This document shows, in pieces, positions 8,058 through 16,208 of a DNA stretch of 64,000 nucleotides. The DNA comes from Pseudonocardia sp. MH-G8 (GTDB lineage Bacteria > Actinomycetota > Actinomycetes > Mycobacteriales > Pseudonocardiaceae), in contig NZ_NKYF01000008.1 in the NCBI RefSeq assembly GCF_002262885.1, forward strand, positions 1 through 64,000. Reading direction: 5' to 3'. Position 1 is the first letter of the stretch. Each line of letters begins with the position of its first letter. A model generated the notes under the pieces. It had not been told where the DNA came from. It saw only the letters and a program-made list of their open reading frames with translations, and ran no database searches. Position numbers and translations under genes: made by a program.

Positions 8058-9632
8058 ATGCCCGTCCGCAGCCCGTACGCCGACGTCGAGATCCCCGACA
8101 GCTCGCTCTTCGACTTCCTCTTCACCGACTTCGGGGAGCGCGCGAACGCGCCGGCGCTCGTCGACGGGCCGTCGGGTGCGGCGATCACCTTCGCGGAGCT
8201 CGAGGGCATGGTGGGCAAGATCGCGGCCGCCCTGTCCGAGCGTGGGATCGGCGCGGGCGACGTGGTGGCGCTGTTCGCCCCGAACACGCCCTACTACGCG
8301 GCCGTCTTCCACGGCATCCTGCGCGCGAACGCGATCGTCACCAGCGTCAACTCGCTGTACACGCCGGGCGAGCTGGCACACCAGCTCGCCGACTCGGGCG
8401 CGAAGCTCGTGTCCACGGTGTCCCCGTTCCTCGACCGCGTGACGGCTGCCGTCGCGCAGGTCGGGCTGCCCGCCGACGCGGTGCTCGTCCTCGACGCCGC
8501 CGAGGGCCACACCGGCCTTCGTGACCTGCTCGCCACCACGGCCGCGCCGCCCGCCCAGATCGTGACCGGCGCCGACACCGCCGTGCTGCCCTACTCCTCG
8601 GGCACCACCGGCCGGGCCAAGGGCGTGATCCTCACCCACCGCAACCTCGTGGCGAACCTCTGTCAGATCGCGCGGATGGGTGACGTGAGCGCGGAGACCA
8701 GCATCCTCGCGGTGCTGCCGTTCTTCCACATCTACGGGATGACCGTGATGATGAACCAGGGCCTGCACCAGCGGTCCACGGTGGTCACGATGCCGAAGTT
8801 CGACCTGGCCGAGTTCCTGCGCGTCATCTCCGAGCACCGCGTCAGCCGCGTCTACATCGCCCCGCCGGTGGCCGTCGCGCTCGCGAAGCACCCGATCGTC
8901 GACCAGTACGACCTGTCGTGCGTCGATGTCGTCTTCTCCGGCGCCGCACCGCTGGACGCCGAGCTCGGCCAGGCCGTCGCCAAGCGCCTCGGGTGCACGG
9001 TGCTGCAGGGCTACGGCATGACGGAGCTGTCGCCGGTCAGCCACTGCATGCCCGACGACCGGCCCGACATGGACCTGAACACGTGCGGGTTCGCCATCCC
9101 CAACGTGATGTCCAAGCTGGTCGACCCGGAGACGGGCCAGGAGGTCGGGCCCGGTGAGCGCGGCGAGCTGTGGGTCAAGGGCCCGAACGTGATGTCCGGC
9201 TACCTCAACAACCCGGAAGCCACCGCCGTCACGCTCGACGACGAGGGCTACCTGCACACGGGCGACGTCGCCACCGTCACCGAGGACGGCGTGTTCACGA
9301 TCGTCGACCGGGTGAAGGAGCTGATCAAGTACAAGGGCTACCAGGTGCCGCCCGCCGAGCTGGAGGCGCTGCTGCTGACGCACGACAAGATCGCCGACGC
9401 CGCGGTGATCGGCGTCCGCGACGCGGAGGGCGAGGAGGTCCCGAAGGCCTTCATCGTGCGTCAGAGCGCCGGTGCCGACCTCGAGGCCGACGAGGTGATG
9501 ACGTTCGTGGCGGAGCGGATCGCACCGCACAAGAAGGTGCGGGTGGTCGAGTTCATCGAGGAGATCCCGAAGTCGGCGTCGGGGAAGATCCTGCGCAAGG
9601 ACCTGCGGGCGCGGGAGGCGGCGGGCTCCTGA
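8058..9632 (+). CDS. 4-coumarate-CoA ligase-like acyl-CoA synthetase
   Basis: 524 aa, adenylate-forming (ANL) enzyme. Visible core motifs are YSSGTTGRAKG (P-loop, about residues 177-187), the LQGYGMTE A5 motif (about 315-322), the YLHTGDVA A7 motif, and the hinge and C-terminal region DRVKELIKYKGYQVPPAELE with the catalytic lysine in KSASGKILRKDL near the end. The fold of motifs is closest to plant and bacterial 4CL/phenylpropionate-CoA ligases. The enzyme activates a carboxylate with ATP and joins it to CoA; the substrate cannot be told. AAGGGAG lies 8 nt before ATG 8058. It is a single gene facing a convergent GNAT gene. Confidence 0.9.
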   Translation: MPVRSPYADVEIPDSSLFDFLFTDFGERANAPALVDGPSGAAITFAELEGMVGKIAAALSERGIGAGDVVALFAPNTPYYAAVFHGILRANAIVTSVNSLYTPGELAHQLADSGAKLVSTVSPFLDRVTAAVAQVGLPADAVLVLDAAEGHTGLRDLLATTAAPPAQIVTGADTAVLPYSSGTTGRAKGVILTHRNLVANLCQIARMGDVSAETSILAVLPFFHIYGMTVMMNQGLHQRSTVVTMPKFDLAEFLRVISEHRVSRVYIAPPVAVALAKHPIVDQYDLSCVDVVFSGAAPLDAELGQAVAKRLGCTVLQGYGMTELSPVSHCMPDDRPDMDLNTCGFAIPNVMSKLVDPETGQEVGPGERGELWVKGPNVMSGYLNNPEATAVTLDDEGYLHTGDVATVTEDGVFTIVDRVKELIKYKGYQVPPAELEALLLTHDKIADAAVIGVRDAEGEEVPKAFIVRQSAGADLEADEVMTFVAERIAPHKKVRVVEFIEEIPKSASGKILRKDLRAREAAGS

Positions 9633-9653
9633 TCCCTCCGCTCGGATCACGCG

Positions 9654-10166
9654 TCAAGGCGGCGGCGCGGGGCCCGTCCCGTGCCCGGTGAGACGGCACC
9701 TCATCAGCCATGTACCAGCAACACCTTCGGCGGTCACCGCGCCCGTCTCCAGATCCCGTGCCACCCACCGGTGCGCGTGCGGACCGACGACCTCGTACCC
9801 GAGTCGCTCGTACAGCCGGCGCGCCGCCGTGTTCGTCAGGTCGACGTCCAGGCTCGCCGCCGATGCACCACGAGCCGCGCACAACCGATGGGCCTCGCGC
9901 CACAGGAGCGAGCCGACACCCCGACCGCGCCGGGCTCCTTCGACCTCGCCGCCATAGATCCAGGGGTTCGGTGGATCGCACCCACCGTTCCAGCGGATCG
10001 AGACCGCGCCGACGATCCGAGCGTCCGTCTCGGCGACCAGGAGCTGCTCCGCCCCGGACTCCGTGTATCGAATGCGCCATGCCCGACGGGCAGGATCTGG
10101 AATCAGGGGAGTGAGCCCACGTTCGTCGGCCGCACGTCCGGCTCTGACCAACGGGAGATCGCGCAC
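9654..10166 (-). CDS. GNAT family N-acetyltransferase
   Basis: 170 aa. The acetyl-CoA-binding motif A is seen as RRGRGVGSLLWREAHRLC (about residues 79-96), followed by the beta5-alpha4 segment with NTAARRLYERLGYEVVG (about 112-128), both diagnostic of GNAT enzymes. The strand before motif A ends in YGGEVEGA. GTG 10166 is chosen because the sequence from MRDLPLVRAG onwards looks like a complete family N-terminus, and upstream codons are low-complexity shadow. Its substrate (an amine or peptide N-terminus) is unknown. It is divergent from the TPR-like gene at 10288. Confidence 0.8.
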   Translation of the reverse strand: MRDLPLVRAGRAADERGLTPLIPDPARRAWRIRYTESGAEQLLVAETDARIVGAVSIRWNGGCDPPNPWIYGGEVEGARRGRGVGSLLWREAHRLCAARGASAASLDVDLTNTAARRLYERLGYEVVGPHAHRWVARDLETGAVTAEGVAGTWLMRCRLTGHGTGPAPPP

Positions 10167-10287
10167 GACATCAGGGTGAAGACCGCGACCGGGCAGGGCA
10201 ACGGCCGGATCCCAGCTCCTGGTCTTGACCCTCGACCTGGATCCGGGTGGAGAGTGCAGGTCATCGGCATCGGCGGCAGAGGCGGGA

Positions 10288-10767
10288 ATGGAAGACGACG
10301 TGATGAACCGCGTGACTGCTGCGGTGCAGAGCGGGCAGGCGGGCGATCGAACAACTGCCAGGGAGAGCCTGGAGGCGATCTGGACGGAGGTCGAGCAGGG
10401 TGGGGGAGATGCCTTCCACCGCTGCGTGATCGCGCACTTCCTGGCCGATCTCCAGGACGACGACCGGGCCGAGTTGATGTGGGACGAGCGTGCGCTGGCG
10501 GCCGTTGCCAGCGTGACCGACGAGCGGGCGCAGGAATACGACGAGTCGTTGCAGGTTCGAGGTTTCATGCCGTCGCTGTACCTGAGCCTGGCCGACGATC
10601 ACCGCCGGCTCGGCGATGCGGACCGCGCCCACGAGTTCCTCGGCAAGGCCCGGACCGTGAGCGATGCGCTCGGCGACGATGCGTACGGCGAACTGGTCAG
10701 AAGTGGCCTGGAGAAGATCGGCCGAGCGCTGACCGACGGCTCGACCGATCGGCTCCCCAGCCACTGA
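10288..10767 (+). CDS. TPR-like helical protein
   Basis: 159 aa, all-helical and acidic. The pattern of a long N-terminal helix (DRTTARESLEAIWTEVEQGG), ADLQDDDRAELMWDERALAA and LYLSLADDHRRLGDADRAHE suggests two to three tetratricopeptide-type repeats. I recall closely similar unnamed proteins as common in Actinobacteria. ATG 10288 is chosen because MEDDVMNRV fits that family's beginning; ATG 10303 is possible. Role unknown. Confidence 0.7.
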   Translation: MEDDVMNRVTAAVQSGQAGDRTTARESLEAIWTEVEQGGGDAFHRCVIAHFLADLQDDDRAELMWDERALAAVASVTDERAQEYDESLQVRGFMPSLYLSLADDHRRLGDADRAHEFLGKARTVSDALGDDAYGELVRSGLEKIGRALTDGSTDRLPSH

Positions 10768-10824
10768 CGCCCGCCCGTGTGGGCGCGGCCACGCAACGAT
10801 CATGCGTGCTCGCCTCCACCCTGG

Positions 10825-11298
10825 TCACGCGTACAGCTCCGACGACTCGCCTCGGGCGATCTGCGCGCGGAACACCGCGTCGTAGGTGCTGCTGGCCTCG
10901 TCGTCCAGCGAGTCGACGAAGACCGCGACGATCCGACCGTTCTCGCCGGACTCGATGCGTTCGAGCATCGTTCGCCAGGCGAGCAGGTTCGGGTGCTGGT
11001 ACATGAGGGCCGCCTCGGCCGGGCTGAGGAGGTCCACCGCCCTCTGCAGGTCGGCCGGTGCCAGCTCGTAGGTCCCGGTTCCGGTCCGCCGGCCGGTGAC
11101 CATCCCGAGCACGAGAGCGGGCAGCCGGTGCAGCCAGCCGACGTTGACCACGGGGAACGACCAGGAGGTGTCCTCGTCCGGCGGAACGAGCGTGACGCCG
11201 TACGCCGCGGTAGGTGCCCAGCCTGGCATCTGAGCTGTGAACCGGTCGACGGCCGCACGGATCAGTTCCAGGGTCGGCCACTCCTCATCGGGGCTCAT
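10825..11298 (-). CDS. Conserved hypothetical protein
   Basis: 157 aa, no signal peptide or membrane segment. Visible features are a WAPTAAYGVTLVPPDEDTSW core and an acidic C-terminal half with a long helix (LLSPAEAALMYQHPNLLAWR). AGGAG lies 7 nt before ATG 11298, and third-position GC is high throughout, so it is a real gene. I do not recognise the family. It sits between the TPR gene and the PPOx-like gene with no evident operon partner. Confidence 0.6.
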   Translation of the reverse strand: MSPDEEWPTLELIRAAVDRFTAQMPGWAPTAAYGVTLVPPDEDTSWSFPVVNVGWLHRLPALVLGMVTGRRTGTGTYELAPADLQRAVDLLSPAEAALMYQHPNLLAWRTMLERIESGENGRIVAVFVDSLDDEASSTYDAVFRAQIARGESSELYA

Positions 11299-11396
11299 GC
11301 CGCACTCCTACCGGAGGGCAGCCCCCAACAGGAGCGAGTTTCGCGGGTTCCGCCGACCTGACACCGCTCGGGGACCAGGAGCGCGGGTCTGGTGAT

Positions 11397-11837
11397 CTAC
11401 TCGCGGCGCTCCGGGGCCGGCTCGTAGCTCAGGTCCGATGCGGTCATCCGGTCCGGTCGCATGCGGACCCACTCGAGCCCCCGGTCGCGCGGATCATCGA
11501 ACAGGTACGCCCGGAACCGCGGGTCCCAGCGTTCGACATCGTGGCCCAGGTAGCGGACCAACTTCCGGCGTCCCCGGGCCACGTCGAACTCGACGATCTG
11601 GCCCCTTCCGCATGCGATGACCTGCCGCACCGACCCGGAGGTGAGGTCGCAGGTGTCGACGACGACGGCCAACCGTGGATCAGCCCGCACGTGGTCGCGC
11701 AGCCGGGCCCACGGCCCGGTCAGGATCCAGAACGCGCCGTCCTCCCAGAGGAACCACGTGGGCCGCACCGTCGGCGTGGGCGTCGCGACCCGAGCGGTGA
11801 GGGGTTGCGCGAGGAACGCATCGACGTCGAAGTCCAT
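11397..11837 (-). CDS. PPOx-like flavin/F420 split-barrel protein
   Basis: 146 aa, pyridoxamine-5'-phosphate-oxidase-like split barrel. RVATPTPTVRPTWFLWEDGAFWILTG near the N-terminus matches the barrel strands that hold the cofactor phosphate, and HVRADPRLAVVVD is the usual third block. Actinobacterial members bind FMN or F420 and act as small reductases or oxidases; the substrate is unknown. The start ATG 11837 is preceded by GACGAT at 6 nt, which fits a leaderless start. Confidence 0.8.
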   Translation of the reverse strand: MDFDVDAFLAQPLTARVATPTPTVRPTWFLWEDGAFWILTGPWARLRDHVRADPRLAVVVDTCDLTSGSVRQVIACGRGQIVEFDVARGRRKLVRYLGHDVERWDPRFRAYLFDDPRDRGLEWVRMRPDRMTASDLSYEPAPERRE

Positions 11838-11920
11838 GCACTGATCGTCGGGGTTGAACCGGTGATCAGGTCAACCTCACCCGTCGTGGAGGGCATGACA
11901 GCCGGTCGTGGACGGTCCGG

Positions 11921-12514
11921 TCACCGCTCGCGCCGGTAGTGCAGCGAGACCGCGCCGTGCGCCAGGACCGTTGTCGATGCGAGGCTCCAGGAGCCTGCGG
12001 CGTCGTCGGGGAGCAGCCGCAGCCCGCCGCCGAGCATGACCGGCACGACCGCGAGACGGAGGTCGTCGACCAGGTCCTCGCGCAGCAGCGACTGGATGAG
12101 CGTGGCGCTGTTCATGACGAGGACGTTCGTGCCCTCCTCCGCCCGGAGCGCGTCGACGGCGGAGTGGCTGTCGGGGAAGACTCGGGAGTTCGACCACGGG
12201 GTCTCGGTGAGCGTCGTCGAGACGACGGCCTTGTCCACGTCGTCGAGCCAACGGCCCAGAGCGCGCGTGCGGTGGTCGGTCGCAGGATCGCGGGTGATCG
12301 CGGGCCACACGGCGTGGAAGCCGAGGTAGTTGTTCTTCCCGACCAGCGCTGACGAGCAACCGCGCCAGATGCCTTCGAAGTGTTCGGCGGTGGCGTCGTC
12401 GAGGGCGTGCCGGTAGAGCCATGTGTCCTTGGCCGGCCCCTCCGGACCGGAGGAGTAGCCGTCGATGGACACGCTGCACCAGGCGATGACCCGGCGATCG
12501 GTTGCGTCGCTCAT
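11921..12514 (-). CDS. Dihydrofolate reductase / RibD C-terminal-domain family protein
   Basis: 197 aa, DHFR-like fold of the RibD C-terminal family. The N-terminal VIAWCSVSIDGYSSGPEG corresponds to the family's S.DGY segment, and VMNSATLIQSLLREDLVDDLRLAVVPVMLGGG is the conserved C-terminal NADPH-side block. These proteins are generally small NADPH-dependent reductases unlinked to folate metabolism. It is monocistronic and divergent from the HNH gene, whose -10 box lies about 80 nt away. Confidence 0.85.
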   Translation of the reverse strand: MSDATDRRVIAWCSVSIDGYSSGPEGPAKDTWLYRHALDDATAEHFEGIWRGCSSALVGKNNYLGFHAVWPAITRDPATDHRTRALGRWLDDVDKAVVSTTLTETPWSNSRVFPDSHSAVDALRAEEGTNVLVMNSATLIQSLLREDLVDDLRLAVVPVMLGGGLRLLPDDAAGSWSLASTTVLAHGAVSLHYRRER

Positions 12515-12593
12515 GCCGGGGTGGACCCGGGGACGGGCGGAAAGTCATCGGGGCCTGCCGGGGCGAATTCGGAACCGCGGGCCGACGACCGGA

Positions 12594-12599
12594 TATCGT
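12594..12599 (+). promoter_or_regulatory. -10 box for leaderless HNH gene
   Basis: TATCGT lies 7 nt before GTG 12607. It is the spacing of a leaderless start and is used here to place the start of the HNH gene. Confidence 0.5.
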
Positions 12600-12606
12600 C
12601 TCGGCC

Positions 12607-13032
12607 GTGCCATCCGGGAGGAGTCGTCAGGGGCGGTACGCGCGTCGGCGCAGGCGCCGCATGGCCGCTGTCGAGCACGACCTCAGCGCCGAGCAGTGGG
12701 AGGCGCTCCTCACGGCCTGGGACGGCTGCGCGTACTGCGGGGCGACCGGCGTGTCGCTGCAACGCGACTGCGTGCTGCCGATCTCGCGCGGCGGCCGCTA
12801 CACGCTCGACAACATCGCTCCCGCCTGCGCCTCGTGCAACGCGAGCAAGTGCAACGACGAGGTCACCGGCTGGCTGCGGCGCAAGCGGTTGGATGAGCGG
12901 GCCTTCCTGGAGAAGCACGCGACCGTCCAGGCCGCGCTCGTCCTGCGGTTCGGCGCAGAGTCGGACGTGGAGGACCCGGCACCACCCGGGTCGAGTTCCC
13001 CGACGTCCAAGGCGGGGCCCGCCCTCGCCTGA
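12607..13032 (+). CDS. HNH endonuclease-like protein
   Basis: 141 aa. A strongly basic N-terminus (RYARRRRRR) is followed by a HNH/ZnF core: CAYCG (about residues 43-47), LQRDCVLPISRGGRYTLDN (about 52-70) and ACASCNASK (about 75-83). The two CxxC pairs probably bind structural zinc. The position that holds the first catalytic His of the DH-x2-P motif in most HNH nucleases is Cys (RDC). Asn is present in LDN, and the final His is not obvious. I recall the Cys version in other actinobacterial proteins, so it seems family-wide. Target DNA and role are unknown. Confidence 0.75.
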   Translation: MPSGRSRQGRYARRRRRRMAAVEHDLSAEQWEALLTAWDGCAYCGATGVSLQRDCVLPISRGGRYTLDNIAPACASCNASKCNDEVTGWLRRKRLDERAFLEKHATVQAALVLRFGAESDVEDPAPPGSSSPTSKAGPALA

Positions 13033-13045
13033 GACAGTCGGTGCC

Positions 13046-13393
13046 ATGGAACCGGACGAGCTCTACCGTCGGTGGATCGACGAGCTCTGGGCCGGGCACG
13101 TGGAGCGCGTGTCCGAGCTGGTCGGTGACGCGTTCGTCGGGCACTGGCCCGACCACGACGTGCACGGGCCGGCCCAGCTCGCCGAGACGATCCGGCAGAC
13201 CCACGCCATGCTGGCGCCGCTGAGCTTCGCCATCGAGGTCGGCCCGTTCGCGCGGGGCGACCTGGTGGCCGGCCGGTGGCGTGGCCACGGTCGGCAGGAC
13301 GGTGCCGCGGTGACGTTCCTCGGCAACGACATCCTGCGCGTCGAGGACGGCAGGTTCGTGGAGTACTGGGTCGGTTCGATGGTGGTGGGCTGA
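13046..13393 (+). CDS. SnoaL-like / NTF2-fold protein
   Basis: 115 aa, the length of a single cone-shaped NTF2/SnoaL domain. DELYRRWIDELWAG is the first helix, FVGHWPDHDVHGP the pocket-lining segment, and FLGNDILRVEDGRFVEYW the last two strands, typical of ester-cyclase/SnoaL-like proteins. Function could be a small cyclase or isomerase or ligand binding. It starts 13 nt after the HNH gene, but a GACAGT box 7 nt before ATG 13046 could give it its own leaderless transcript. Confidence 0.75.
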   Translation: MEPDELYRRWIDELWAGHVERVSELVGDAFVGHWPDHDVHGPAQLAETIRQTHAMLAPLSFAIEVGPFARGDLVAGRWRGHGRQDGAAVTFLGNDILRVEDGRFVEYWVGSMVVG

Positions 13394-13401
13394 GCCCTCC
13401 G

Positions 13402-13872
13402 TCAGGCCGCCGCGATCACCGTCGGCTCGTGCCGCACGGGGAAGTTCACGGAGTTCGCGATGAAGCAGCGCTCGTGGGCGGCCTCGTGGAGAGCGAGCGC
13501 GGTGTCGACCATGCGGCTCTCGGCGACGGTGACCCGCGGCGCGAGCGTGACCTCGGTGAAGCGCCCGCCCGCGCCGTCCTCGGCCATCGTGCCGCGCGCG
13601 TCGTCGGTGTAGTTGGTGACGACCGCGCCCGCGTCGGCGCACAGGTGCAGGTACCAGAGCATGTGGCACTCCGACAGCGACGCCACCAGCAGCTGCTCGG
13701 GGTTCCACCGCGAGGCGTCCCCCCGGAACGCCGGGTCGGAGCTGCCGAGGATGCGCGGCGGGCCGTCGGCGGCGATGGTGTGATCGCGGTCGAAGTCGCG
13801 GTAGCCGCTGGTGCCGTTGCCGCGGTTCCCCGTCCACGAGACGGAGACCGCGTAGTGGTGGGTCCTGGGCAT
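13402..13872 (-). CDS. OsmC family peroxiredoxin-like protein
   Basis: 156 aa. NPEQLLVASLSECHMLWYLHLC carries one family cysteine (SECH; OsmC/Ohr proteins use a Cys pair to reduce organic hydroperoxides). The second cysteine position is occupied in CFIANSVNFPV near the C-terminus. The N-terminus HYAVSVSWTGNRG and the GSSDPAF segment match the OsmC subfamily. The start is set by the leaderless-type box on the minus strand at 13880-13885. Probably detoxifies hydroperoxides in the cytosol. Confidence 0.85.
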   Translation of the reverse strand: MPRTHHYAVSVSWTGNRGNGTSGYRDFDRDHTIAADGPPRILGSSDPAFRGDASRWNPEQLLVASLSECHMLWYLHLCADAGAVVTNYTDDARGTMAEDGAGGRFTEVTLAPRVTVAESRMVDTALALHEAAHERCFIANSVNFPVRHEPTVIAAA

Positions 13873-13879
13873 GATCAGG

Positions 13880-13885
13880 ACCTTA
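13880..13885 (-). promoter_or_regulatory. -10 box for leaderless OsmC gene
   Basis: TAAGGT on the minus strand, 7 nt before ATG 13872. Confidence 0.5.
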
Positions 13886-14329
13886 GCCACGGGGCGGTTC
13901 GGCGACGGCCGGAATTTCGCCGTGATCGCGATACTGCGCCTGCCGCGGGGGCTGGACGCAGAACTCCCCGCCCTCCGGGTCGGCCAGCACGATCCAGTCC
14001 TCGACGCGCGCGACCTCCCTCGCGCCGAGCCCGACGAGCCTTGCGGCCTCGATGGCGACATCGGCGGCGCGCAGGTCCAGGTGCACGCGGTTCTTCACCG
14101 TCTTCGGCTCGGGGACGCGGGTGAACCACAGCCGCGGGCCCGCTCCGGAGGCGGGCTCGACCAGGACGGACGGGTCGTCCTCGGGGCCGTCGACGCCCAG
14201 GGCCTGCAGCCGCGCCAGCTCGGCCTCGTCGTAGGGGGCCACCCGGTATCCGTCGAGCGCGGCGGCCCAGAAACGCGCCAGCGGTGCCGGATCCCGGCAG
14301 TCGAACACCACGTCGCCCAGCTCGCCCAC
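13883..14329 (-). CDS. VOC family (glyoxalase-like) protein
   Basis: 148 aa, two beta-alpha-beta-beta-beta halves of the vicinal-oxygen-chelate fold: VVFDCRDPAPLARFWAAALDGYRV at the start and KNRVHLDLRAADVAIEAARLVGLGA in the middle, ending with VLADPEGGEFCV. This is the 'glyoxalase-like domain' subgroup often annotated as lyases or resistance proteins. GTG 14329 is preceded by GATGCT at 6 nt. The product is unlikely to be glyoxalase I itself. It ends 10 nt before the OsmC start. Confidence 0.8.
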   Translation of the reverse strand: MGELGDVVFDCRDPAPLARFWAAALDGYRVAPYDEAELARLQALGVDGPEDDPSVLVEPASGAGPRLWFTRVPEPKTVKNRVHLDLRAADVAIEAARLVGLGAREVARVEDWIVLADPEGGEFCVQPPRQAQYRDHGEIPAVAEPPRG

Positions 14330-14687
14330 GCTGCCAGCATCGTGGCCGACCCGCCCGCGCGCACCTGCATTCGACCCGCTCGCGTCCGCCGCCTCGTCGA
14401 GGTGGTCCTCCCGGGCCGTGCATCACGGCTGCCGCGGGCCGATCGCGCCACATCTGGTTGCCCGTGGCCTTGGCCTCTGGTGCACTGGCGGTGTGGTCCC
14501 GGCCGTCGTCCCGCAGCGCCACGCGTTCTGCGTGTGCCTGATCGGGGCCGATCAGCTCTCGGTCGACGACCGGCGCTGTCGTCTTTTCCCGGCCTGCTAG
14601 CGCCCGTCGTCTCGATCCCGGTGGCCGCGGCAGCGCCCGACGCACCCACCGCCCCGCCTCTCCCCGGGACCGATCGATGAGTTCTCG
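14330..14687. other. Intergenic region without supported gene
   Basis: A gap of about 360 nt between the VOC and GntR genes. It holds only short open frames with no family resemblance and a weak CCGTG/CACGG palindrome near 14417. It probably carries the promoters of both divergent genes. Confidence 0.5.
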
Positions 14688-15449
14688 ATGACCGCGCGCA
14701 CCCTCGACCGGCTCGCCGTCGAGCCCCTCTGGACGCAGTTGCTGCACGACCTGCGCCACCGGCTCGAGCACGACGAGTTCGCCGACGCCTTCCCCGGCGA
14801 ACTCGCACTCGTCGCGGAGTACGGCGTCAGCCGCCACACCGTGCGGGAGGCGATGCGCCGGCTGCGGGAGGAAGGGCTGGTCATCGCCGGGCGCGGGCGT
14901 ACACCGCGGCGCGCGGAGCCCGCGGAGATCGAGCAGCCCCTGGGGGAGATCTTCAGCCTGTTCTCCGCGGTCGAGGCCACCGGGCGGGTGCAACGCAGCG
15001 TGGTGCGCACCCTCGACGTGCGCGCCGACGGTGTGGTGGCCGCGCGGCTGGGCCTGGAGGAATCGACCCCGCTGGTGCACCTGGAGCGCTTGCGCTTCGC
15101 CGACGCCGAGCCGCTCGCCGTCGACCGCGTGTGGCTGCCGGAGCGGCTCGCCGCACCGCTGCTGGACGTCGATTTCGGGCGTACAGCGCTCTACACGGTC
15201 TACGCGGCCCGGTGCGGCGTCCACGTCACGGGCGGCAGCGAGCGCGTGCGGGCGACCGTTCCCGGGCCCGCCGAGCGCGAGCTGCTCGGCATCCCGCCCG
15301 ACGTCGCCGCCTTCGTCATCGACCGGCTCGGCTGCGCCGGCGAGCGGCCCGTCGAGTGGCGCCAGACACTGGTCCGCGCCGACCGGTTCAGCGTCACCGC
15401 CCGCTTCTCGGCGCGCGACGGCTACCGGATGGACGCGACCGGCTTCTAG
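14688..15449 (+). CDS. GntR-family regulator with UTRA domain (HutC subfamily)
   Basis: 253 aa. The N-terminal winged helix (about residues 10-75) shows FPGELALVAEYGVSRHTVREAMRRLREEGLV, a textbook GntR recognition helix. The C-terminal part (about 90-250) is a UTRA ligand-binding domain (LGLEESTPLVHLERLRFADAEPLAVDRVWLP). The ligand is probably a small carboxylate or sugar derivative but cannot be named. No operon partner follows; a 760-nt repeat-filled gap comes next. The ATG at 14688 has no clear ribosome binding site. Confidence 0.9.
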   Translation: MTARTLDRLAVEPLWTQLLHDLRHRLEHDEFADAFPGELALVAEYGVSRHTVREAMRRLREEGLVIAGRGRTPRRAEPAEIEQPLGEIFSLFSAVEATGRVQRSVVRTLDVRADGVVAARLGLEESTPLVHLERLRFADAEPLAVDRVWLPERLAAPLLDVDFGRTALYTVYAARCGVHVTGGSERVRATVPGPAERELLGIPPDVAAFVIDRLGCAGERPVEWRQTLVRADRFSVTARFSARDGYRMDATGF

Positions 15450-15460
15450 CTCCGCGCTGC

Positions 15461-15486
15461 TCGCCAGGAGTGGTGTGGGGGCGACA
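15461..15486 (+). repeat. 26-nt dispersed repeat, copy 1
   Basis: Begins TCGCCAGGAGTGGTGTG and differs at one of 26 positions from 60826-60851. Confidence 0.8.
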
Positions 15487-15566
15487 AGTCGAGCCGGTTG
15501 CCGGATCGGTCAGGCCCGCACCGCGAGCGCTGCGTCGATCGATCACGACCATCCGCCCGTTATCGC

Positions 15567-15763
15567 CGCTGCTGGTCGGGGCGCGGTGCGCGGTGATCGA
15601 TCTGATCAGTACCTGGGTGCGGTCGCTGCGACGGTGATGTACTTGTCGGAGTGATCACGGCATGGTGATCGGTCCGAGCAGTGCGTGGATGTTGTCGCGG
15701 CGACGGTCAGGTGCTTCTCGCAGCGATCACCATCCGGAAGCGGCAGGCCCGATGCGGCAACAC
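15567..15763 (+). repeat. 197-bp dispersed block, copy 1
   Basis: By eye this aligns without gaps to 35531-35727, with about 21 mismatches in 197 positions (about 89%). It includes two GATC-bounded hairpins: about 15592-15658, and 15665-15730 with arms GTGATCGGTCCGAG and CTCGCAGCGATCAC. No coding potential is evident. Confidence 0.85.
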
Positions 15764-15890
15764 CCGGATCTGTCTCCGTGGCACCGCCCTGGCTGATCAG
15801 GGCCGCCCCGCGTCCCGGAACGCATGATCAGATCGACGTCAGGGCTCTCACCGCGAGCTCCGACAGCCCTCATGTCGATGTAACCATGGG

Positions 15891-15931
15891 ATCTCCCGTG
15901 GGCGCGCCGTTCCCGGCTCGCGACCACTGCC
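15891..15931 (+). repeat. 41-nt dispersed repeat, copy 1
   Basis: Contains GGCGCGCCGTTCCCGGCTCG; 38 of 41 positions match 60898-60938. Confidence 0.8.
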
Positions 15932-16208
15932 CCACGCTCGGCGCCGGTCCCACTGCGCGTGGGACCCGGGTATGAGGTGGGGCAGGACGTGTCGAGCCGG
16001 GGACGGCGCGCCCACCGCAACCCGGGCTACGAAGCAGGGCCACGGGGAGGAGCCGCGGCAGGCCTGGCCGAGGGGTGCTCGCGTCCCCCGTGTCGGTCAC
16101 GCCCCGGGATTTGCCCCGCGCACCCGGTCGACGGGTGGCGGAGAGGGGGTGCGCGGGCGCGGTGGTCGCGGTCCGGAACGACCCGATGAACGTTCGAGGT
16201 CGCCGCCT

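Larger units (their letters stand above)
15450..16208. other. Repeat-rich intergenic region
   Basis: No gene is supported. Contents in order: a 26-nt repeat (15461-15486) matching 60826-60851; a 197-bp block (15567-15763) matching 35531-35727; inside it a GATC-bounded hairpin (15665-15730); and a 41-nt repeat (15891-15931) matching 60898-60938. From 15932 to 16208 I see nothing distinctive. Confidence 0.7.

Noticed and set aside
15450..15931. Insertion sequence remnant
   Set aside because: No transposase fragment, terminal inverted repeats or target duplication could be recognised; the region is better described as composite short repeats.
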